Part shown: positions 57,441 through 64,000 of the stretch, one piece after another
How positions within the stretch are numbered: position 1 is the first letter of the stretch
How the letters are laid out: every line of letters begins with the position of its first letter
From: Oscillatoria nigro-viridis PCC 7112
Lineage (GTDB): Bacteria; Cyanobacteriota; Cyanobacteriia; Cyanobacteriales; Microcoleaceae
Direction: 5' to 3'
NCBI RefSeq assembly: GCF_000317475.1
Contig: NC_019729.1
Span: forward strand, 4,726,501-4,790,500
Length of the DNA: 64,000 nucleotides
Notes under the pieces: model-generated
Told to the model about the DNA's origin: nothing
What the model saw: only the letters and a program-made list of their open reading frames with translations
Databases searched by the model: none
Made by a program: the position numbers and the translations under genes

Positions 57441-59831
57441 GTGAATATTTCCAGCAATGACGGTAACTTTTTCGATCTAACTCCCAATTCTGATTACTTC
57501 AGGCTAACCCCAGGACTTTTAAATCCCTTCACCAGAGGACTGCGGGCTTTAGAAGGTAATGATATTGTGATTGGTTCGGTCTCTCCAGAATTGATAGATG
57601 GCGGTGGCGGTGATGATTGGCTGTTCGGGTATGTCGGTAACGATGCCCTCATCGGAGGTCAAGGAAATGACTTGTTGCGGGCAGGTCAAGGCAGCGACCT
57701 ACTTAGAGGTGATGAGGGCGATGACATTTTGGCTGGCGACTTGGATGGAGACACGCTAGTTGGTGGTAGTGGCAATGATACGTTTGTACTCCGAACAGAT
57801 CTAAATGCAGCAGCAGTAGATTGGATCGCTGACTTCGACCCTAGATTTGACGGGATTGGATTAACTGACAACCTCAGCGAAGCTGACCTAAATCTAGAAC
57901 CCTGGGCAGGGGGAACTTTAATTAAGATTAAAGCTAATAACAGGATCTTGGGACAGGTAGCCAACGTTTCGCCAGCAGAACTCCGGGCTCGTTTTGCCCC
58001 TGCCGATTTCGTCTTAGATGACAACCTTAACAGACCAATAAATCTCGATGTCCTGAAAAATCCAATTCAGTCGCTCAAGGACTTCGTAGGTGAAGACGAC
58101 TTACGAGATATTTACACTTTTACTACTACTAACACACCGAGCAGTATTCAATTGCAACTCAGCGGTTTGAATGGGGACGCTAATTTATTCTTGGTGAGGG
58201 ATGCTAATCTCGATGGTCAACTGAGTCCAGAGGAAATCGTCTCTGTCTCTGCCTCCCGCAATCCTGGAACTCAGTCAGAAGTCATTGAAAGTCGCTTTTC
58301 TGTACCCAGCAGATACTTTGTCTTCGTTCAACAAGCTGTTCGGGGAGCTAACACAGACTACAACCTGGATATCAATGTCCAGCCAATTCAGTTCGAGCTG
58401 AACCAAGCTATTCCTATTGGCACATTCAGCACCAGAATCCAGGGCTCGTTGGACGACTTTGTTGAGGAAAAACAACCTGCGAAACTCTACAAATTTGATC
58501 TCCCACAGCCCAGCAACCTTCAAGTCAACTTGCGGGGAATATATCCAAGTACAGATGCAGATTTAGTGCTGTTTCAGGATGTTAATAACAACAATAAGGT
58601 TGATTTTGGTGAAATTCTTGGCGTTCCTCAACAGCAAGGCAACAATCCAGAGGAAATTTTCTTTAGAGGTTTGTCAGCAGGTACTTATTATCTCGGAGTC
58701 AATTCTTTTGCAGGCAACACGCGCTACAACCTCAGCATCTTAGCTGCACCGACAACAGATAATTTCAACAATTTGTTCGGCTACGGGCTGGTGGATGCAG
58801 CAGCGGCCGTTGCGGCTGCCACTGATAAACAGCAGTTGGATGCTGCTGACCCGCTCACCAGTGCAGCTAAGTTCAATAATATAGGGGACTTAAATCTGCT
58901 AAATGTTGCCCCAGCCTGGAAAGCAGGATACACGGGTAAAGGTGTTGTGGTTGCGGTACTTGATAGTGGCGTTGACTTGAGTCATCCCGATTTAACGAGC
59001 AATATCTGGCGGAATCCTAATGAAATTCCGGGGAATGGTATTGATGACGATCTCAATGGAGTTAGTGATGATGTAAATGGGTGGGATTTTGTGGATGGCG
59101 ATGCCAATCCCTCCCCAGAGTCAAACGATCAGCGTGGGTTTCACGGAACTCATGTAGCAGGAATCATAGGGGCCCAAAGAAATGGAATTGACATCACTCC
59201 TCTCAATAACACGCTGGAAATGAATGGGCTGGAAATGAGTGGGGTGGCTTATGAGGCTCAGATTATGCCGGTTAGGGTCGGAAGTTTTGGAGATGTATCT
59301 GTTTCAAATCTCGTTGACGGCATCCGCTATGCGGTAAACAATGGCGCAGATGTGATTAACATGAGTTTGGGCGGACTAGAGTTCCTCAATAACGAAGTAC
59401 GGAAAGCCCTAGAAGATGCCAAGGGAGCCGGGGTTTTTGTGGTAATGTCAGCGGGAAATGACAGGGATAAACTCAACCCAAGCGAACCGACTTTTCCAGC
59501 ATTTTATGCTTTCGACAATTTGGGAGTAGCTGTCGGAGCAGTCACAACTCCAGGTAAACAGGTAACAATTTTTTCCAATCCTGCTGGTTCGATAACAACA
59601 AATTTTGTGGTTGCTCCGGGCTATGAAGTCTTATCTACAGTTCCGATTACGCCGAGAAACGTAGATGGTTATGGCATATTGAACGGAACGTCTATGGCTG
59701 CTCCCTATGTTGCAGGTGTAGTTGCTCTAATGCTTCAGGCTAATCCAAACTTAACTCCTGACCAAATTTTGGAATTTTTGACGGCAACAGCAAAAGCTGA
59801 AGGAATTACCTCGGAAGTTCGCGAGACATAA
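57441..59831 (+). CDS. RTX-containing S8 subtilisin-like protease
   Basis: The 796-residue protein begins at GTG, with AGGAG 10 bp before it. It has RTX nonapeptides near the N-terminus (about 50-110, GGGGDDWLFGYVGNDALIGGQGNDLL), two beta-rich PPC-like regions (200-335 and 335-440), and a C-terminal peptidase domain with Asp 508 (VAVLDSGVDLSHPDL), His 568 (FHGTHVAGIIG) and Ser 751 (NGTSMAAPYVAGVVAL). RTX before the protease is the reverse of the usual order. No signal peptide is seen, which fits non-Sec export. Its 3' end is 400 bp from the convergent patatin gene. Confidence 0.9.
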   Translation: MNISSNDGNFFDLTPNSDYFRLTPGLLNPFTRGLRALEGNDIVIGSVSPELIDGGGGDDWLFGYVGNDALIGGQGNDLLRAGQGSDLLRGDEGDDILAGDLDGDTLVGGSGNDTFVLRTDLNAAAVDWIADFDPRFDGIGLTDNLSEADLNLEPWAGGTLIKIKANNRILGQVANVSPAELRARFAPADFVLDDNLNRPINLDVLKNPIQSLKDFVGEDDLRDIYTFTTTNTPSSIQLQLSGLNGDANLFLVRDANLDGQLSPEEIVSVSASRNPGTQSEVIESRFSVPSRYFVFVQQAVRGANTDYNLDINVQPIQFELNQAIPIGTFSTRIQGSLDDFVEEKQPAKLYKFDLPQPSNLQVNLRGIYPSTDADLVLFQDVNNNNKVDFGEILGVPQQQGNNPEEIFFRGLSAGTYYLGVNSFAGNTRYNLSILAAPTTDNFNNLFGYGLVDAAAAVAAATDKQQLDAADPLTSAAKFNNIGDLNLLNVAPAWKAGYTGKGVVVAVLDSGVDLSHPDLTSNIWRNPNEIPGNGIDDDLNGVSDDVNGWDFVDGDANPSPESNDQRGFHGTHVAGIIGAQRNGIDITPLNNTLEMNGLEMSGVAYEAQIMPVRVGSFGDVSVSNLVDGIRYAVNNGADVINMSLGGLEFLNNEVRKALEDAKGAGVFVVMSAGNDRDKLNPSEPTFPAFYAFDNLGVAVGAVTTPGKQVTIFSNPAGSITTNFVVAPGYEVLSTVPITPRNVDGYGILNGTSMAAPYVAGVVALMLQANPNLTPDQILEFLTATAKAEGITSEVRET

Positions 59832-60039
59832 TTAAGAACTGTTGGGAAATTTCTTGAACCCCGGTTTCTCGGACAATCCTGGACGCAACATCACCGCAGA
59901 CGCGGCAACCACGGGGGATTGCCGCTACATTTCACGGGCTTGTGCAGAGGCTTGGCGTCGAGGACTGTTGGAGAAACTGGGGTATTGTTTTTGTTTGCCA
60001 ATCTTGGCTGTGCAGCCTGCAGCCGGCTAAGGCATTGAC

Positions 60040-60205
60040 TTGCTCGTCGGAAACTGCAAGCGATCGCAACATTGGCACAACTCCCGAATTTTCGGGAACA
60101 TTTGCTCAGGTGGGAGAAAACGGCTTCGGAGTGCGATCGTTGTTCGGTAATCGGGGAAGCGTTGCTGTTTTGTGGGAATGAATACACACAAAGTCTTACC
60201 CCCAT
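60040..60205 (+). pseudogene. Remnant of a pentapeptide-protein C-terminus
   Basis: The forward frame LARRKLQAIATLAQLPNFRE, then HLLRWEKTASE and GEAL, matches FREQLLAWEKTASDRV..GEAV at the end of the pentapeptide gene (about 56830-56940). The following DNA (ACACACAAAG) is also shared with that gene's 3' flank. Upstream similarity is lost, so this is a decayed copy. Confidence 0.6.
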
Positions 60206-60231
60206 TAAAAATCTTCCAACCGTATATCAAT

Positions 60232-61356
60232 TTAACTGTGCGGTAAATTAGAATATAGTTCAGTGTCCTCCTTCAAAAGCTTACACAACTTATCCAAACT
60301 TTGCTGACGCTCTTCAATCAGTCTGTTACCGAGGCCCTCTAGGTACTCAATATTACTGGGACTTGCATTGTCCATGTGATCGCGATCGTTCTCGCTACTC
60401 AATGGAACTTGAAAACGGTAGTAGTTTCTGTTCTCTCCTTCAGTCACCATGAGCTGATCGAGCTGATACGCAACAGATTCGCTTTGACCATCTAGAACAA
60501 CGTTAAGTAAGGGAAGTACCCATTTGATTTGTCCCCAATTTTTTACGTCTTTATACTTGTATTTCTTAGTTAGTGAGCCAGTCCCCAAAGAAACAACAAG
60601 GGTATCCTTACGGTGTAGTTCTTCACCAGTATTTCTATTGTAAGAAATCATCGCCTCCATCATTGCAAGTGAGGAAGGATTATTTGCAAAAATTCCGCCG
60701 TCTATCAAAGCGTAATATCCCTCTGCGGTATGATGTACCGTTGGGAGTTGGTAGGGTGGAAAGAATGTCGGTGCAGCAGAAGTTGCCATTGCTGCCTCAA
60801 CCATTTTGAATCCCTTACATATTTTGCGGCTATTAAGACTCTCGGTTTCCTCTGCTTGCGGATTGCTTGTAAAAAAAATTGGTTCTCTCAGTTCGAGATC
60901 GTAGCTCGTGATGAAAATTTCTCGTAATGCGTCTTCAACCTTAGCTTCACCTAGAATATCCTTTAAAACTTCTTGCCTACCTTGTGGGTTGTGCTTGGGT
61001 TGTAGCAAATCATCAAAAGAACCTGGTATGTACTCACTAAAAATCTTTTTTCCATCTTTGCGATAGAAATTTAAAAGTTCGGCAGATGTATACTTGGGCT
61101 GATGATTGATGCTAGAGTCTGGGTGGTTGGTGACCCCTTCGACTTCGCTCAGGGGCAACGTAGTCGAGCCATTCCGTTTAGTTAAACCCAGTGCTAAAAT
61201 TCCTCCGGTTGAAGTACCGGCAATAAAATCAAACATTGTTGCTATGCGTTTTCCTGTGCGCTCTTCAATGTAGTTGAGAACGATCGCAGGAATAATACCC
61301 CGAATACCCCCACCATCAATTGAGAGAATTCTTCTCTTGAATTTAGTACCCATCAC
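60232..61356 (-). CDS. Patatin-like phospholipase
   Basis: The 374-residue protein has the oxyanion loop DGGGIRG (14-20), the nucleophile GTSTGG (47-52) and the catalytic Asp in IDGGIFANNPS, the complete patatin dyad. It would hydrolyse acyl ester bonds in lipids. Residues 62-85 (RNGSTTLPLSEVEGVTNHPD) look like an in-frame insertion of a palindromic repeat, since relatives go directly from LGLTK to KYTSAELL. Dyad spacing and the C-terminal part are otherwise normal. Confidence 0.93.
   Translation of the reverse strand: MMGTKFKRRILSIDGGGIRGIIPAIVLNYIEERTGKRIATMFDFIAGTSTGGILALGLTKRNGSTTLPLSEVEGVTNHPDSSINHQPKYTSAELLNFYRKDGKKIFSEYIPGSFDDLLQPKHNPQGRQEVLKDILGEAKVEDALREIFITSYDLELREPIFFTSNPQAEETESLNSRKICKGFKMVEAAMATSAAPTFFPPYQLPTVHHTAEGYYALIDGGIFANNPSSLAMMEAMISYNRNTGEELHRKDTLVVSLGTGSLTKKYKYKDVKNWGQIKWVLPLLNVVLDGQSESVAYQLDQLMVTEGENRNYYRFQVPLSSENDRDHMDNASPSNIEYLEGLGNRLIEERQQSLDKLCKLLKEDTELYSNLPHS
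61134..61170. repeat. Palindromic repeat inserted in frame in the patatin gene
   Basis: CCCCTTCGACTTCGCTCAGG, then GGCAACGTAGTCGAGCC, is a known-looking cyanobacterial dispersed palindrome. It encodes STTLPLSEVEG on the minus strand without breaking the frame. Confidence 0.8.
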
Positions 61357-61585
61357 ACGTACTCCTTTAGATATTGCTTAAATGGCAAACATAAATGAAA
61401 CAAACTTCTACAGCATCAAAATATCAACACCCAAGGTCATCATCTGGTTTCCGGTTGCATCGGAATCATAAAATTGAGTCAACAATCAACAGTAAATCAT
61501 TCAGTTTTTCGACTCCGAGTCAACAGTCAACAGTCAACAATTATTTTGCTATTGCAACCGGAATTGATATTAATCCAACCCGTCA

Positions 61586-62116
61586 TTAGTGCGGTAACTT
61601 GCTGAGGGCGTGCCAAGTTCTGTAGCCGACAATTCCATCTTGCGGTAAAGCCATGCTAATTTGCAATTGTCGCACTGCTACATCTGTCATCGGCCCGAAT
61701 AATCCGTCAATGGAGCCGAAATAGTATCCATTGATTTTCAAGACATTCTGAACAATTTTAACAGCATTACCAGAACTGCCCTTCATGACTACCGGCATAT
61801 TCACAGGTGCACCAGAGTATAGTGCTTCCCAAGTGAGAGGGCCGACAATCCCATCTTCTTGTAAGAAGACGCGGTGTTGATAGCCTTTGACTGCGTTTTG
61901 AACTTGGACGCCGAAAATACCGTCAATCGGCCCGAAATAATATGCCCAATGATATAGAAGCTGTTGTAGTTCCTTGACAGCTTGACCTGTTGAACCGATT
62001 TGTAAAGTCGGTTTGTTTACTCCAGTGGTTTCAGCAAGTGCAATAGTTGATTGAGCAGTAGTATCGGCGACGAGAGCCATAGTTTCATTGTTCAAGCTTC
62101 TTTCTTCGGTGTACAT
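61586..62116 (-). CDS. Peptidoglycan-binding (PG_binding_1) protein
   Basis: The 176-residue protein has two peptidoglycan-binding-like repeats, at about 45-98 (GSTGQAVKELQQLLYHWAYYFGPIDGIFGVQVQNAV) and 115-170 (GSSGNAVKIVQNVLKINGYYFGSIDGLFGPMTDVAV). Each ends in DGIVGxxTWxAL. It has no clear signal peptide or catalytic domain. The start could be ATG 62116 or ATG 62080 (MALVADTTAQ). It might modulate cell-wall enzymes; this is a guess. Confidence 0.85.
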   Translation of the reverse strand: MYTEERSLNNETMALVADTTAQSTIALAETTGVNKPTLQIGSTGQAVKELQQLLYHWAYYFGPIDGIFGVQVQNAVKGYQHRVFLQEDGIVGPLTWEALYSGAPVNMPVVMKGSSGNAVKIVQNVLKINGYYFGSIDGLFGPMTDVAVRQLQISMALPQDGIVGYRTWHALSKLPH

Positions 62117-62338
62117 AATGTGGTTCCTATCAACATTTAAGTTTTGGTCTGTGATATTTCAGGTATAACTGGTGGAATTTGTGGATTGACAGTCACTTTT
62201 TCGAGTGTCACTCATTTGAGTGTCACTCATTTGAGTTAGTCCCAGTGTTAACTGTTAATATCTCTTCCGCCAGCGCCGGAATGATATACTAAAAGAATGT
62301 TAAGAGTGCAACGAAGACAAGTTATGCCTAAACGTCTA

Positions 62339-64000
62339 GTGCGATTCGTTGAAGAGTGAATCGGGGGTGAAAGTCCGTACATAACCCTTCCAGCCACAAG
62401 GCTGAACTCTCGGTCTGATAAGGGTGCAAGTCCCTTCTGCCAGACTCAGGTATGACTCCCTATCTGCTCACACTGACCAAGCTCGATTCTTGGAGGGTGA
62501 AGCTCTTAACTGGAGGCAATCAGATATCTATTGTGAGGTGACACTGGCGTTAATGGGAAGCTCCAATGGTGAAACTGAGCCTAAAAAAGTAACTTATTAG
62601 GAAGCGGGGCTCAGACTACCAACCCAGACTTTACTGGAGATTATTCCCGCCGAGTCTTGGGCGGACAGCGCTAAGAGTCTAGGGAATCCAGTAGTTAAAT
62701 TGGCTACACCTAAAGGGGCGAACAATCTCACCGAGGGAACGAAGAAAAACGAACTGAGAGTCAAGGGGAAGTCGAACCCTTTTGTAGGCTAGACGAGCAG
62801 CGGAACCCCCTCAGATCGGGTAGGACAGACCGGCGCGACCTGAACTGGTCGTTTAGTAAGGAGAACCACTCTCCTAGTGGATTCACACCCACTACCCTCA
62901 CGTAAAGAGACTCGCTAGAGTCTGGTCACGACTGAGTAGGTAACGAAAAAGTCGGAGTGCAGACCACGAACGTAGCCGAAACTAGCAGCCTAAGCTGGTG
63001 AGGAGCAAGAGGGAAATTTCCAATGGTGAACGTAAGTGAACTATCACTAAAACTGCGTCATCCTACAAAGAGCCAAATAAGGCTGACAGGCTCTAACCAA
63101 AAAGGTAAGTGGATAGGATTTATGATTCGGTGTTTCATAAATCGTGTGAACACGCATCTCCACCGCAGAAAAGATAGCACCTAACGGAAGTTAGAAAACT
63201 AAGCGATACAACAGGATAAACCCTACAGAGTCTACGAGAGGTCGATTACTCCTAGTAGGTCTGAGGTAACAAAGACGGAACACTCTGTTGGGTAAAGGAT
63301 AGAAGAAAAAGCGAATGCTGGTTTGTAATGAACCAGATAGGGGTTGAAATATCACTTCTGACCGAAAGGAAAGCAGACTTCTTTTGGGTCTTATACGAAA
63401 GAAACTCAGTTAAAGGAATCGAATCCAAGGACAAGTTAGATGGTGTCATTATTGACAACAAACGGACTAAAGAAACGACTTGAAAACTGGAACCAAATCA
63501 ACTGGATAAAAGTTATCAAGCTAGTTAGAAACCTGCGCCAGAGAATCTTTCGTGCGAGAAAACTTGGTGACTTCCGTAAGCTACGGAGCTTGCAGAAGTT
63601 GATGTTACGAAGCTACGCAAACTTGCTGCTGTCAGTTCGACGTATCACCCAGACCAATCAAGGTAAAGCAACGGCAGGCATTGATAAAGAAGTAATCAAT
63701 ACTCCAGAGCAGCGGGTGATTCTGGTAAACGATTGGAATGGGGGCAACCCCAAACCAACTCTAAGGGTGGAGATACCAAAGCCCAACGGAAAGAAACGAC
63801 CGCTCGGAATCCCGACCGTGCGTGACAGAATCGAACAGGCAATAGTAAAGAATTCACTAGAGCCTGAATGGGAAGCCGTATTCGAGCAACACTCATACGG
63901 ATTCCGACCGGGAAGAAGTTGTCAAGATGCCATTGAGCAATGCTTTAACAAAGTAGGGTTCAACAAAGCAGGCGGACACAAATGGGTTCTAGAGGCTGAC
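62339..64000 (+). mobile_element. Group II intron, 5' part (3' end beyond window)
   Basis: The intron starts GTGCGATTCGTTGAAGAG after the exon end AAACGTCTA. GTGCG is the usual 5' end of bacterial group II introns. The RNA domain region runs about 1.1 kb to the reverse transcriptase start, and includes a GGAAGCTCCAATGGTGAAAC-like element (62562) and a second one (63013). Domains V and VI lie beyond the right edge. The upstream exon reads ATG CCT AAA CGT CTA, so insertion is five codons into a possible ORF. Confidence 0.9.
63440..64000 (+). CDS. ltrA: Group II intron reverse transcriptase/maturase, N-terminal part
   Basis: The frame (187 codons, open at the right edge) starts MVSLLTTNGLKKRLENW and contains RT-0 and RT-1 to RT-3-type motifs: RRITQTNQGKATAGIDKEV, then LRVEIPKPNGKKRPLGIPTV, RDRIEQAIVKNSLEPEWEAVF, HSYGFRPGRSCQDAI and the start of the next motif (KWVLEAD). 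The catalytic YADD, maturase and endonuclease parts are outside. It copies the spliced intron RNA into DNA and helps splicing. It is of the chloroplast-like type common in cyanobacteria. Confidence 0.94.
   Translation, partial: MVSLLTTNGLKKRLENWNQINWIKVIKLVRNLRQRIFRARKLGDFRKLRSLQKLMLRSYANLLLSVRRITQTNQGKATAGIDKEVINTPEQRVILVNDWNGGNPKPTLRVEIPKPNGKKRPLGIPTVRDRIEQAIVKNSLEPEWEAVFEQHSYGFRPGRSCQDAIEQCFNKVGFNKAGGHKWVLEAD

Overview
The window looks like chromosome of a filamentous, Oscillatoria/Microcoleus-type cyanobacterium. The evidence is the dense GCGATCGC (HIP1-like) octamers, heptanucleotide tandem repeats (TTTTAGA, AGTCAAC) between genes, and typical cyanobacterial families: a cyAbrB regulator, CHAT protease-like protein, DUF4168, Uma2, UreEFG, an SLH protein and many RTX proteins. 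The genus is an inference from these features. No rRNA, tRNA or CRISPR array was recognised.

Layout. 1-2.2 kb: the 3' part of an IS1634-type transposase and a complete IS630-type element with a -1 slippery run, inserted at TA inside a small ORF. 2.2-7.4 kb: SLH protein, a secreted DUF6263-like protein with a polysaccharide deacetylase, a DUF433/DUF5615 toxin-antitoxin-like pair, and a ChaB-domain membrane protein. 7.5-13.6 kb: short rubredoxin plus YhiN-type flavoprotein, VOC protein, class II aldolase, frameshifted Rpn nuclease, HEAT protein, and a GNAT/small membrane protein pair. 13.7-16.7 kb: two tandem RTX lipases. 16.9-23 kb: AmpG-like MFS transporter, a DNA methyltransferase fused to the N-terminal domain of a BsuBI/PstI-type restriction enzyme, a ParE-type TA module bracketed by 19-bp direct repeats, and a GH10-like secreted hydrolase. 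23-35.5 kb: RTX protein, NarL-type two-component pair, an Uma2 gene split by an ISKra4-type element, and a giant 1786-residue RTX protein. 37-44 kb: a CHAT-domain gene with a broken 3' end, cyAbrB, RecX, DUF4385, DoxX and DUF4168. 44.6-49.2 kb: ureE-ureF-ureG with a 197-bp triplication of the ureF 3' end, a Panacea-type TA pair and murG. 49.4-54.8 kb: NTF2-like protein, SDR, a five-copy array of putative small RNA genes, an OB-like small protein and a membrane subtilase. 55-64 kb: pentapeptide protein, RTX-subtilase, patatin, peptidoglycan-binding protein, and the 5' part of a group II intron with its reverse transcriptase, running off the right edge.

Functional themes. One is a large investment in secreted and surface proteins: five RTX proteins (two lipases, a subtilase, one medium and one giant), the SLH protein and cell-wall enzymes. 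Another is urease maturation without the structural ureABC genes in the window. A third is an accessory layer of TA modules, an apparently decayed R-M system, IS elements and a group II intron.

The most unusual feature is at 51.45-52.12 kb: five tandem units, each with an upstream TCC-N-GA box, an AT-rich box 23-24 bp later, an invariant 17-nt segment and a terminator-like hairpin with a T-run. This resembles a multicopy small RNA locus. The comparison with the NsiR1 arrays and DIF+ promoters of heterocystous cyanobacteria is by architecture only.
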